Shown in pieces: positions 21,371-32,752 of a stretch of 64,000 bases of DNA. Positions within the stretch are counted from its first letter, which is position 1, and each line of letters starts with the position of its first letter. The position numbers were made by a program, and so were the translations under genes. Source of the stretch: Palaemon carinicauda. Lineage: Eukaryota > Arthropoda > Malacostraca > Decapoda > Palaemonidae. Location: the NCBI RefSeq assembly GCF_036898095.1, contig NC_090751.1:73605818-73669817 (forward strand). Direction: 5' to 3'. The notes below the pieces were generated by a model that saw only the letters and a program-made list of their open reading frames with translations, was not told where the DNA came from and did no database searches.

Positions 21371-23675
21371 CTTGCCTTGCTAAGACGGATTTTCCCTTAC
21401 GCATTTTCATCAACCTGCATCTTTGTCACGTCGCTACCTTCGGCCTCGCCTTCTTCTGGAAAGTTGAGTACAAGGTTCCAGTATTGTTTAAATAAGCTCT
21501 GACCATAAAGTAACTTTTACTTTTCGAGATATTTGATGTTTTGTGGCAGAGCTGTGCCTCCACCGGACCGGCCATTTTATGGCGTCGCTGTTGATTTCGC
21601 ATGCCTTATTTAGATAGCCTCAACAGCTTTTCCGGTCTCATTAACTAATCGATACTATTAGTTATTTAGTCTTCATAGCTAGGAACTTTTATATCGTGTT
21701 TTGACGCTCGTTTATCGGTCATCACCTGACCCCATACCAGTTGGCTAGTATAGCCCCTAGGCCAGAGCGCCTATATCAGTGTTCATGCATGATTTTATCA
21801 GTGATCCTAGGTTACTTATGAAGATAGTGGCATTATTTTACAATACTATTGACTGTGATGCAAGTGTTTTTCGCCTTCAGGGACCATATAGGGGACAGGT
21901 TAGATAGTGTATCTTTCTAACCTAACCTACCAGTAGGACCCCTATATGCTTCCTTCACCCCCTGCCTTAGGGCTCCCCCTCTGTGTAGTCTTGCTCCCCC
22001 CTACCATGTAAGGGAGTCAAGTTCTTCTCAGAGTACTATATCGCTTCTCTGTCCCCCCTAAGGGAATGATCCCCCTTAGGGTTGCGTCCGAGGATGAGGA
22101 ACGGCTAGTCCTTCCTCTATTGCTGGGGCTAGGTCTCCGACCTTTCCTGCAATAGCGATACGTCTTCTGTCCTTCCTAGTTCAGGGTGTGACATCCCTGC
22201 TCTAGGTTAGGTTTCGGAGAGGTTAGTTCTGTTCCTTGCTAAAACGATACCCATGCACCGTTTTCAGTCAGGCTGCCTTACCTTAGGCTAGGGAGTGTCC
22301 TCCCTTCCTTGGTGGCCGCTCTGGTACAGACTCCCCTCCGCAGAAGACTCTTCTCTTCTCCCCTCCCCACCTATCTCTTGTATGGCCTAGCCTATGCTTA
22401 GGTTAGTCTTTACCCATCTGTCCCCTGTCCTACAACTCCTCCCTAGGGTGGAGTTGTAGGGCTACCTTAAGCTCCTGTATACAGTCCGCTCTGGTACATG
22501 TACCCTTCATAGTGTCCTATGAGGTTAGCCACTAGATGCGTTCTGTCTATAGGGGTTCTCCCCCCCCCTTTGAGTGGTCCCTGCCCTCTCTTGGGCTCCC
22601 TTAGCCCCCGGCCCTCTGCAGCCCCGGCTTCTGGGTGATAGGGCTAGCCCCTATCATGGGTACACTCACTCAGGTGGGATGTCCTGGGGTCCGTGACCGT
22701 ACCCTTACATCCCCCCTTCTGTCTCTTTCTCTATCCGGGTGCCAGTCCCTTGCCGCCTCTACTGTCGGTGATAACCACCTCCTACCTTGGTGACTTACCC
22801 CTACCCTCTGTGCCGCCAGTCCCCCGCGTGCCGGGGGATTGCCGCCTGCCGCCGGCGCTAGCCGATGGCCTTCCCTCCTTCCTAATAGCCTCAGTCGTCC
22901 GTCCACCGGCCGTCCCTTCGAGTGCCGGCATCCACTGCCGGCACTCCAATTCTGCTATAACCATCCTTGCCCCTGTCACCAAGACGGCTACCTCCGGCTG
23001 CCGGAACCGCCGCTCCCTGCCGGGGTGCCGCCACCCTAGTATTACTCTTGACTTCTAAATGTTGTCTTCCTTAATGCCAGAAACTCTGCTGGAGCGGCCT
23101 CCGGCGTGCCGGCGGTCTGCCGGATCCTTCCGGAGGCGTCAAGACGACTTGCAACCCCTTCTACTAGCTATCATCTGATGTTGATAGCCCTACATCGCAC
23201 CCAGATGACTTGGTTACGTAAATGGATTGGTATTATCTTACCGTTCTATTAGTAAACATGCTGTCTTCTTGCATATCACAGATTTCCAGCATGCTGTGTG
23301 TATCTTAGCACGGCTGGTTGCCGGAAACCGTTACCCTATGGGATCTTCTAGTTCCCAATTCTAGTGTCTGAGTGGTCTCAGTCCTAGCCGTATACCCTTG
23401 ACAATTTCCAATAGAATTCACACTGCCCTACGGGCATTCCATACTGTATTCTATCCTGTGTCTTCGTTCACAGCAGATTGTCTATGGGTGAAGGTCACGG
23501 TAACCAGCCGGGCGAGTTACACGGAGTATGTATCTTTCTCCTTCTCTCAGCCCATCCTCTGTGCATCACACCTAATGTCAAGTTAAAATTAATTAATTAA
23601 TATTTAACTTTAGTTTAAGAGTCATTCTTATGACTCCCCCATACTCATGTTCTCTTTCTCTTACAGGAGGAGCAA
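21371..23675 (+). other. DIRS copy 1 long 5' leader
   Basis: About 2.3 kb of C/T-rich sequence without a credible coding frame. The short open frames on both strands near 22.7-23.0 kb are Pro/Arg-rich composition artefacts. It contains small CTAACCTAACC runs near 21918. The start ATG of gag follows TTACAGGAGGAGCAA at 23676, which also looks like a splice acceptor. Confidence 0.6.
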
Positions 23676-25613
23676 ATGAAGTGTGACCACAGCTTCTGTG
23701 CAGTGAAGCGCCCGCACTTCTATGGACACACGGCGTGTAGGACCCACGCCCCTTGTGCCAACAAGAAAGGGGATCTGAAGTTCTGGGACCCGCAGAACTG
23801 TACGGTCTGCCAGGATCGCCTGGTCGATGCGTTTAATAACCCTCCCTCAGCGGAGATTAGGGACGCTTCTCGAGATAAGCTACGCAAGTGGGTGCGTGGC
23901 TTCCAGAAGAACGCCACTGGACCATACCTTGCCACTGAAGATATGAGGGCCTTATTGTTCCCAAAGGCTTCCCCAGATTCTGTGGTCCCCAAAGATCAGA
24001 TCCCCACCGTCCAGATCAGGGTGGAACCCGATGTCGTCATGGCCCAGTCCATGCACGAGTGTCGCCTGGATGCCGAAAACGATGAACGTATGTCGGATAT
24101 TTCGGAGGACACGGAGAGGACCCTCATGGCCCAAGGCGCGGAAGATGAAGAGGACCAGGTGGATTACACCGAGTCGGAGTAGGAGGTCACTCCGCCTTCC
24201 ATCCCCGCCCCTACTCCTACACCGACGGAAGTGTCTCTCCCGTCTACCTCCGCTACCCCGGATCCCATCCCATCCGCCCAGGAGATGTTCCGTATGATAG
24301 AAGCCCTTATGGAACAGAAGCTTCAAGTGACACACGAGTTCATCAGGTCCATGGGAGGGTCCAAAGAACCGAAGAGGATCTCGGTTAAGGACCTCCCTGC
24401 ATGCTCACATGCCAACCCCTGGAGGTATGCTGAGCATATGGTTATCGCGACCGGCAGGATCTTTATCAGCGATAAGATCGGCACGGATCCCCTGGAAGAA
24501 GTGGAGTTCTTCCCGAGCTTTGAGGCTTACCCGGAGTGTTACGTCCGGCTTCGTTCTGAACCTGCCTCTAAAGAAGAGACCGAACCCAAGGAGGTGATAG
24601 TGTTCGATCTCCCGAAGGCTCAGGCTATGCTAGCCAACGCGTTCAAAAGTAGGGGTTTTACCTGCTCTAAGCTTCCGGCCCTGAGCAAGAAGCACCCTAC
24701 TTACGTCGCAGTCCTTCCCTTCACAGAAAAGGCCTTCGCTGCGTGCCACAAGGCAGTGGAAGAAGGGAAACCCTGTCCTGCACTGGAGGAGTGCAGACCC
24801 TTCTCCATGGTGACTCCCCCCGACGTTCGACACTGGAAGGATACCCAGCATACCTTCGTGGTGGGAAAGTTAGATCCTGACGTAGCTGGACGTCAGTTTA
24901 ACGAGGACCTCCCGAAACTCAATGACCATCTCCTTCGTCGGGAACAAGACACGAAGGAAAGGCTTGCAGCATCCATGTCCCTCCAAGTACAACTTGACGT
25001 CATGGCTGGTGACACCAGAGTCCCCGACCACTACATGGTACTCGCCAAATCACACATGGCGACTCTGGTAAAGGACTTGTACAACTTCATGAAGGCTCGG
25101 AGAGCCTGTCGAGAATTCGTGTTTTAAAGTGCCACTGTGAGACACGAGCCCCGGAGGCTGATTTCCTCCAACATCTGGGGTAAACACCTCTTTCCCTCCG
25201 ATCTTGTGAAAGAGATCACTGACGAGGCTGCCACTGAGAATAGGAACCTTCTCAACAAGTGGGGCATGTCAAAAAAGAGGAAATCCTCTCAGGACGATGG
25301 CCCTCAACCTAAGAGGAAATCCTCCAAGCAAAAACCCCAGTAACGTCAACAGAGACGGCAGTTCCCGGGACCCGCTACTCCCCAAGTGGCTGCTCAGCCA
25401 CAACAGACCTTTCAGTTGGTCACCCAACCGGTTTTGTCCCAGTCACCGGTTTTCACCCCTGCCTTTGAACAACAGACAACTACCTTTCGTCCCAAAGGTA
25501 GAGGCTCAAACAGGGGTGCAAGCAGAGACGCATCTCGCCGTCCCTCCAGAGGCAGAGGAGGAAAGGGAGCTAGCGGCCGAGGCAGTAAGCCCTCGGGACA
25601 CCAGAAGCAATGA
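23676..25613 (+). pseudogene. DIRS copy 1 gag-like protein
   Basis: A single frame runs 23676-25613 but is cut by stops at 24180, 25125 and 25341. The N-terminus is Cys/His-rich (CDHSFCAVKRPHFYGHTAC, then CTVCQDRL), possibly zinc-binding. The middle is acidic and Pro/Thr-rich. The C-terminus is basic and Arg/Gly/Ser-rich (RPSRGRGGKGASGRG), suited to nucleic-acid binding. Comparison with copy 2 shows that the stops are secondary. It overlaps the start of the RT frame. Confidence 0.8.
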
Positions 25614-27453
25614 AGTGCTTCCGGTGGGAGGAAGACTCCGCTAATTCCAGGATCGTTGGACCTTCGATCCCTGGGTACACAGCATCGTCAGGAAAGGTCT
25701 AGGCTGGAGTTGGACTCAACCACCCCCAACCTTCCAGCAATTCTTCCAATGATCAACCCCCCTTCTGGAAGAATATGTTCTAGAACTCTTGAACAAGAAG
25801 GTGATAAGGAGAGTAAAGTCCACCAGGTTCCAAGGGAGACTGTTTTGCGTCCCCAAGAAAGACTCCGACAAACTCAGAGTCATTCTGGACTTATCCCCCC
25901 TCAACAAGTTCATAGCGAACGACAAGTTCAAGATGCTGACTCTTCAACAGATAAGGACCCTTCTGCCTCGAGGTTCTTACACGGTCTCCATAGACCTGGC
26001 GGATGCCTACTGGCACGTTCAAATGAACCATCACGCTTCCTCCTACCTAGGATTTCGACTCCAAAGGAAAAGCTACGCCTTCAGGGCCATGCCCTTCGGC
26101 CTCAACGTGGCCCCTCGGATCTTCACAAAGCTGGCGGACGCCATAGTACAACAGCTCCGCCTCCGAGACGTCCAGGTGATGGCCTACCTCGACGATTGGC
26201 TAGTCTGGGCTCCATCGCCAGAGGATTGTTTAAAATCCTGCAGCAAAGTCACCCAGTACCTAGAACACCTGGGATTCAAGATAAACGCGAAGAAATCTCG
26301 CCTCTCTCCAGCTCAGAAGTTCCAATGGTTAGGAATCCAGTGGAACCTTCAGTCACACCGCCTTTCCATCCCCCAGAAGAAAAGGAAGGAAATAGCAGGG
26401 TCTGTCAAGCGACTACTGAAATCCAAACGGATCTCAAGACGCCAGCAGGAACGTGTTCTAGGCTCTCTACAGTTCACCTCAGTGACAAACCCAGTGCTTC
26501 GTGCACAGCTAAAGGATGCCGCGGGAGTTTGGAGACGTTCTGCATCCATCGCTTGAAGAGACCTCAAGAGACGGCTCCCAAACAGACTTCGACTTCTCCT
26601 CAAGCCGTGGTCGGAAGCGACGGCCCTGTAAAGGTCCATCCCTCTTCAACACCCACCTCCATCACTCAACATCCACACGGACGCTTCGCTGGAGGGTTGG
26701 GAAGGTCACTCCCACCAAAAACAGGCTCAAGGCACATGGTCTCCACTATTCAAGACGTTTCACATCAACATCTTGGAGGCCATGGCGGTCCTTCTAACAC
26801 TGAAGAAACTCTCCCCGCCTCTCTCGATCCATATTCGTCTAACCCTAGACAACTCGGTGGTAGTTCGATGTCTCAATCGCCAAGGCTCAAGATCGCCCCA
26901 GATAAATCAGGTGCTTCTAACAATCTTCCGTCTGGCAGAGAGGAAGAAGTGGCACCTATCTGCAGTTCACCTACAAGGATTCCGCAACGTGACAGCGGAC
27001 GCTCTATCTCGGACAAGCCCGATAGAGTCGGAATGGTCTCTAGACACAAGATCATTCTCCTTCATCTCTCGCCAAGTCCCGGAACTTCAGATCGATCTCT
27101 TCGCAACGAGCGACAACAATAAACTTCCTCGATATGTGGCCCCGTGGGAGGACCCCAAGGCAGAGGCAGTGGACGCCATGTCTCTGGACTGGAACAGATG
27201 GTCCAAGATCTACCTGTTCCCTCCCACCAACCTTCTGCTGAAAGTCCTCTCCAAGCTGAGAACCTTCAAAGGGACAGCGGCCCTAGTGGCTCCCAAGTGG
27301 CCCCGGAGCAACTGGTACCCCCTGGTCCTGGAGCTGCAGCCCACGCTGATCCCTCTCCCGGGCCCAGTTCTCTCCCAGCAAGTACAGAAGTCGACTGTCT
27401 TCGCTTCATCATCGAAAATCAAGGACCTTCATCTCATGATTTTCTCTCCCTAG
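25560..27453 (+). pseudogene. DIRS copy 1 reverse transcriptase / RNase H
   Basis: The reverse transcriptase palm is clear: LRVILDLSPLNKFI, YTVSIDLADAYWHV, FRAMPFGLNVAPRIF and the catalytic YLDDWLVW (near 26190). RNase H follows after a stop (LTLDNSVVVRCLNRQGS, NVTADALSR). The end of the frame, KIYLFPPTNLLLKVLSKL and APKWPRSNWYPL, matches the methyltransferase-like tail seen in many DIRS elements. Stops at 25642, about 25750 and 26554 inactivate it, two of them single C-to-T changes against copy 2. Confidence 0.85.
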
Positions 27454-28424
27454 CCGCGAAGAAGAGGTTTGGGATCTCGAAGAAAAGTCTAGACTTCCTC
27501 GAGGAATACAAGACCGAATCCACAAGACGGCAATACGAATCATCTTGGAGAAAATGGGTCTCATTCGTCAAGGCAAAAAATCCTACGGAAATCACCATTG
27601 ATTTTTGCATGTCCTTCTTTATTCACCTTCATGGACAGGGCTTGGCAGCCAATACGATTTCTACTTGCAAATCGGCCTTGACTAGACCACTGTTGTATGC
27701 CTTCCAAATTAATCTGTCCAGCGACATCTTCAATAAACTGCCGAAAGCATGCGCTCGTCTACGCCCAGCACCCCCACCGAAACCGATCTCCTGGTCATTG
27801 GACAAGGTGCTCCATTTCGCCTCCAACTTGGATAATGATTCATGCCCTCTCAAGGATCTGACTCAGAAAGTTATATTTCTCTTTGCTCTTGCTTCAGGAG
27901 CCCGAGTCAGCGAAATAGTGGCATTATCAAGAGAAGAGGGTCATATCCTGTTTACTGACTCAGGAGACCTTACCCTCTTCCCGGATCCGACGTTTCTCGC
28001 CAAAAACGAATTACCCACCAAAAGATGGGGCCCTTGGAGAATATGCCCCCTGAAGGAAGATGCCTCTCTATGCCCAGTAGAGAGCCTCAAGGTCTATCTT
28101 CGCAGAACTTCGGACTTTGGTGGAGGACAACTCTTCAAAGGAGAAACATCGGGCAGCGACCTGTCACTGAAACAACTAAGAGCGAAAATCACCTACTTCA
28201 TTCGCAGAGCGGATCCTGACAGTACACCCGCCGGTCACGATCCTAGAAAAGTTGCATCGTCTCTGAATTTCTTTCAGAGTATGGACTTCGAAAGCCTTAA
28301 GAGTTTCACAGGCTGGAAGTCCTCGCGTGTTTTCTTCAAACATTATGTGAAACAAGTGCACGAAGTCAAACATTTTGTGGTAGCCGCAGGTAGTGTTATG
28401 AAACCTGCACCTAACTCTGCATAG
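27390..28424 (+). CDS. DIRS copy 1 tyrosine recombinase
   Basis: The open frame extends from 27144, but the recombinase-like sequence starts at about 27390. Its SAM-like N-terminal domain includes ESTRRQYESSWRKWVSF. The catalytic domain has the expected residues: Arg in ASGARVSEIV, His-x-x-Arg in GHDPRKVASSL, and the Tyr nucleophile in SRVFFKHYV. Unlike gag and RT in this copy it has no stop, so this protein could still be encoded. It overlaps the RT tail in another frame, the normal DIRS layout. Confidence 0.85.
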   Translation, partial: VDCLRFIIENQGPSSHDFLSLAAKKRFGISKKSLDFLEEYKTESTRRQYESSWRKWVSFVKAKNPTEITIDFCMSFFIHLHGQGLAANTISTCKSALTRPLLYAFQINLSSDIFNKLPKACARLRPAPPPKPISWSLDKVLHFASNLDNDSCPLKDLTQKVIFLFALASGARVSEIVALSREEGHILFTDSGDLTLFPDPTFLAKNELPTKRWGPWRICPLKEDASLCPVESLKVYLRRTSDFGGGQLFKGETSGSDLSLKQLRAKITYFIRRADPDSTPAGHDPRKVASSLNFFQSMDFESLKSFTGWKSSRVFFKHYVKQVHEVKHFVVAAGSVMKPAPNSA

Positions 28425-29248
28425 AACAGTGAGTTACTTGGGACTCTAACTCTTCGGGTGCCTATGTTGACCCTCGAGTGATACGTAGTGATGTCGAAAA
28501 CACTTAGCGCTTTTCTTATAACTGTTCTTATCACAGGTGAAATGTCATAGTCGTCACACGAGTGCCGCATGCCTAGAGCATGATGTGTTTTATTTAAAGA
28601 CAGACGTTCCTCGAGAACGAGTGCCTACTAATAAATTTAAAATTCCCTTTCAGATTCAAGAGCAAGTCTTTATTACTATGTACATTATAATTTGTTGTAA
28701 ATTAACTTTACATATTATTGCAATTCATTTAATTTCTCTGCAATTGTGAAATAAAATTCTTATTTTATTACTCGTGCGTCTCAATCCGCTCCTACTTATC
28801 CTATGAAATACATGTCTGTCATAGTTTTATTATCCCCTTCCTCTTATGGTAATGAAGATACTAAGGTCTCAACCCTTACTATATATTCACCTATGCAATG
28901 TAATATTCCAATACGAATACTTACTCTCTTCATACCTTAGAGACGAGACAATTCTCCTCTACATACAGTGCCTAACCACCACTCGTCTGCTCTTGAGAAT
29001 GTTCCTATATGAATGCCAACCATTCAGTCTTGTCTCCAAGTTCTTCAGGTTCTTCTAGCAAGGTGAATAGCCCTTCGATAACCACTTTGATCTCGGCATG
29101 GCCCGTGGGAACTTCACTGCCAGGGGGGCAGGAAGGTCTCTTCCCTACGGTTCTTCTATTAAGATTACTATGCTACCCTGTTCAAAGCCCTTGGCACTTA
29201 CTCAAATAGGGGAAAATCTACCACGATACATTGATTCTCTGGTATTCT
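28425..29248 (+). other. DIRS copy 1 3' non-coding region
   Basis: AT-rich sequence after the recombinase stop with no credible frame. It matches, in reverse, the region 56900-57740 of copy 2, including CCACGATACATTGATTCTC at its end. Confidence 0.7.
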
Positions 29249-29342
29249 TCCATCAGGACGCCATGGCTTGAGCCCAAAAAACGGATTTTGAGCGAAGCGA
29301 AAAATCTATTTTTGGGTGAGATAGCCACGGCGTCCTGATGGA
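29249..29342 (+). repeat. DIRS copy 1 internal complementary region
   Basis: The first half is the inverted complement of the element's left terminus and the second half the inverted complement of its right terminus, joined head to head. This would template circle closure in the DIRS replication model. Confidence 0.8.
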
Positions 29343-29429
29343 CCCTCCCTGCTACTTCGTCCAGTTTTTCAGGTCCCACCCTGCTCTGCTGTATCATGGC
29401 GATCGGCAAGCAACTGGCTTCAGGATGAG

Positions 29430-29805
29430 GACGGACGTGACGTCATTTAGCAATGGCGCCCGTTTGTTTACGTCTCGAGTACCAAAAGTAGCCACGAACG
29501 AGATTAGCTGTGGAACGGCTCCCCAGCTATTCTCCGCCCCTACACACCGAAGTGTTAACTCTGTTTGGGGTGTAGATAGCTATGTGGCGCGTTAATACAT
29601 GCGTCCCCTGTTGATATACGATATCTTAAAAGGGAAACCTTTAGGATACTCGCTCCAGAAGTTAGAATTCTGTGATAACCTGTGGTTAAATTCTCTGGGA
29701 ATATTTAGTAGTGATATACCCAAGGAAGCTACCAAAAAGGAAACTTCCATCAGGACGCCATGGCTATCTCACCCAAAAATAGATTTTTCGCTTCGCTCAA
29801 AATCA
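29430..29805 (+). repeat. DIRS copy 1 right inverted terminal repeat
   Basis: Reverse complement of the left repeat, with an extension of about 30 bp ending TTCGCTTCGCTCAAAATC that is absent from the left end. Such unequal repeats are typical of DIRS1-like elements. Confidence 0.85.
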
Positions 29806-29879
29806 GTTATTTTTTATATTTCTCTCGTATCAGATGATCATTTTTATAATAAATTTGTTAAAATATAGCCGTATTCTAC

Positions 29880-30107
29880 TTATTTCCTGAATGGTTTTGA
29901 GAGGCTAGCCCTTAAGGCCTTGTGATCAGCCCAGTACATCGGGCAATTTAGTAAACCGGTGAAATTTCGCCACATTTTCTCTAAAGAAGCACTTTGAAGT
30001 TCTAAATAGCGAACTCCTGCATCACTGGTTTGGGCATCGGTCATATACTTTAGACCTCTCGTGATATGACCACGCAAGCTAGCCATTGACCTATATTCAG
30101 CCTCCAT
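29880..30107 (-). pseudogene. Possible Pao-type gag N-terminal fragment
   Basis: Seventy-five codons: SMASLRGHITRGLKYMTDAQ and LEKMWRNFTGLL resemble the helical start of BEL/Pao gag proteins. It has the same orientation as the Pao element at 15.4-20.4 kb, so the DIRS element and the 20.4-21.0 kb segment may have inserted into that element's gag leader. This is inference and not proven. Confidence 0.35.
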
Positions 30108-31261
30108 TGTTATATCTATAGTAACTTTTGCACAATAAACATATAATACATATCTAACAAGAGTAAGGTAATCACAAATTCAAAGACAAATAAATATATA
30201 ATATTGAAATATGTTAAAGTGACGTGAAAATTGCCAATAATTCAAAGGGTTGCAAAAAAACGTTAAGGAACAAGCTATCATATCCGGTTCGAAGGACCAT
30301 TTTTTGTTTTATTACTGTGGAGGAAAGTTAGATAATTCAACTACACAATAAAATACAAAGAATTAATGTTACTCGGATAAGATGAAGGATAACATTTCCA
30401 TTAGGCAACTAGTAAAAGGGGGTGAGGCAAATCAACAAGTGTCTCTTTCACATACCTTATAATGCTAAGAAGGTCAATATCTACATGTATCCTTCAGGAA
30501 AACCCAATTAAATAATTGTTCCTGGAAGAACAAAACAAATACCACAAAGCATCATGCCACTAAAACTGTTATATAAATTTGGCATACATTGCATATTGAC
30601 AAAATAGAAAGAAATCCCACCCATTACAGTCCTCAAAAGGAAAATCAAAGCAATACATAACAATGTAATAAAATGGATGAATAATTGTAGGTTACTTTGC
30701 AAAGGAAAGGTTGATATTAGGCTAATAGGCTTATCAGTCTATTAACCTGATACTATAAATATATACTTTATTCTCATATTAGTCTTACATAAGAACTGCA
30801 ATGGGTCAGCAAATAAGATATTGATTGTAACCTACCGTGGCCCCCCTTAGGGCCGCTAATAGTCGCATGGGTATTAGCCTAACAACCACGCCCTTAGGCC
30901 TAACATGTTAGACCACTAACCTAAACTATGCATTAATATTGGACATAGGATGTGGGTTAGTTTTAACCTAACCAAAGGTCAAACTATCATATGTGAACTT
31001 GGATGCTCGGCAACAGTACCACGCCGTATAGCCTAAATCAGACTACTGTAAAAATAAACAATTGGTTTCATTGTATATTATTACATCTCAATGTATCCTA
31101 GTATTCCAACTACTTTTTCTTATAGGAAAAATTACGCTCCCTTCGAAAATAACACTCGTTCCCGTCGCAAATGTATAGTTACAGAAATATATATACATCT
31201 ATATCCGACGATAATGGGGGACCCCCAGTGGGAACTCGGGGTTTTGGGTGGGGAAAACATA
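30108..31261. other. No recognisable gene
   Basis: AT-rich non-coding sequence with a few degenerate CCTAA-type motifs near 30890-31000 and a GC-rich patch near 31215 (GGGGGACCCCCAGTGGG). The small open frames here carry no protein signature. Confidence 0.5.
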
Positions 31262-32129
31262 CTGGGGAACCAATATATAACCGTAATTCAGTCTTTTTCT
31301 TCTCTATACATTTCTTTCTGGTATTTATTATAACCGTAGAAAAAGACAAATCAGTATACCTGGATATATTTGGGAGGAGCCGTTTCAAAGGTTATTTCTT
31401 GTAGTAATACAGTAACCAGTGCTGCCAACGCCTGATGTAGATTAAATGTTAGAATTCCATACCTGATGTAGATCAAATGTTAGCGTTTCATGCTAACATT
31501 AGCACCCATTTGTTCGTTTGTTCGTTCGCCCCACCTTCCGTCCTTCGCTTATATAACCCCCCTTCGCAGGAGTTTCTCTCCATTATTACTCTTTTTATTA
31601 CCGTATTATTTTCTCATTTTATATTCCCATTCAATATAATTTATCATACATTCCATTTTACCTTCCTATATTGGGTTTATTTGTTTTGTTATTTCCTGGG
31701 GAACCGATATATAACCGTAATTCAGTCCTTTTCTTCTCTATACATTTCTTTCTGGTATTTATTATAACCGTAGAAAAAGACAAATCAGTATACCTGGATA
31801 TATTTGGGAGGAGCCGTTTCAAAGGTTATTTCTTGTAGTAATACAGTAACCAGTGCTGCCAACGCCTGATGTAGATTAAATGTTAGAATTCCATACCTGA
31901 TGTAGATCAAATGTTAGCGTTTCATGCTAACATTAGCACCCATTTGTTCGTTTGTTCGTTCGCCCCACCTTCCGTCCTTCGCTTATATAACCCCCCTTCG
32001 CAGGAGTTTCTCTCCATTATTACTCTTTTTATTACCGTATTATTTTCTCATTTTATATTCCCATTCAATATAATTTATCATACATTCCATTTTACCTTCC
32101 TATATTGGGTTTATTTGTTTTTTTATTTC
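31262..32129. repeat. Tandem duplication, 434-bp period
   Basis: Unit 1 (31262-31695) and unit 2 (31696-32129) both begin CTGGGGAACC.ATATATAACC and are almost identical, including GCCAACGCCTGATGTAG and CACCTTCCGTCCTTCGC. Each ends in a pyrimidine-rich stretch. They lie directly upstream of the Merlin-type transposase and could contain its promoter. Confidence 0.9.
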
Positions 32130-32500
32130 CTTTCCCATTTGTACGTACGTTCGTTTCATCAGTTTCCGACCTGCGCATATATCCCCCCCCCCTGCACAGG
32201 AGTTTCCACTCCCCCTTTATTCTTTTTATTAGTGTTATTTTCTCATTTTTTATTCCCATTCTATATTATTTATCATTCATTCCATTTTACCTTCCTATAT
32301 TGGTTTTATTTGTTGGGTTATTTCTTTATCCCTTCCCGGTTTCACATGAATACTTACCCTGGACTAGTTTTTTTATCCAGTTAATTCTCGGTATGATCTC
32401 CTCATTTTATATTCCCATTCACTATTATTTACCGTTCATTCCATTTCATCTTTCTATATTGTTTGTATTTATTTTTGTTGGTTAGTTCCTTTTCTCTCCT
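32130..32500. repeat. Diverged further copies of the pyrimidine-rich subunit
   Basis: Phrases such as TTCCATTTTACCTTCCTATAT and CAGGAGTTTC recur at lower identity, which suggests older rounds of the same duplication process between the 434-bp units and the transposase. Confidence 0.6.
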
Positions 32501-32752
32501 CTGTGTCTTATAAAACTTTTCTTTCGTCTAGTTTCCGTATTTAGTTCATTCATGTTTTCCCTCTTTTGTTCGTTGTTTTTCCCTAAACCAATCATCACTC
32601 TAGGCCTATTCAGATATCTCCCTACCCCCCCCCTTCCTTTATCTCTGTATTCGCTGTTTTCCGACCCATTGTTCCCCTGCCTTTCCCGTTTTAACCTTTG
32701 ACCTAGTTACTCGTCCTTCGTTACTAGTGCGTTTTTTCTCCCGTATTTTGAG

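Larger units (their letters stand above)
21003..29805 (+). mobile_element. DIRS-type tyrosine-recombinase retrotransposon, copy 1
   Basis: The left terminal region (21003-about 21370) is repeated in inverted orientation at about 29430-29770. The body encodes gag, RT/RNase H/methyltransferase-like and a tyrosine recombinase on the plus strand. Upstream of the right terminal repeat, 29249-29342 is complementary first to the left end (GCTTGAGCCCAAAAAA) and then to the extreme right end (GATTTTGAGCGAAGCG). This internal complementary region is the hallmark of DIRS1-like elements, which replicate through circles and integrate with the recombinase. No target-site duplication is expected or seen. 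It carries several premature stops, so it is inactive, but it is nearly full length at about 8.8 kb. Confidence 0.9.

Noticed and set aside
22670..23058. Arg- and Pro-rich frames on both strands in the DIRS leader
   Set aside because: They overlap each other in GC-rich non-coding DNA, and neither has a homologue in the second DIRS copy.
25656..27122. 488-codon frame rich in Ser, Pro and Arg overlapping the DIRS RT
   Set aside because: The same DNA clearly encodes RT in another frame. Kept only as an observation on the long overlap, not as a gene.
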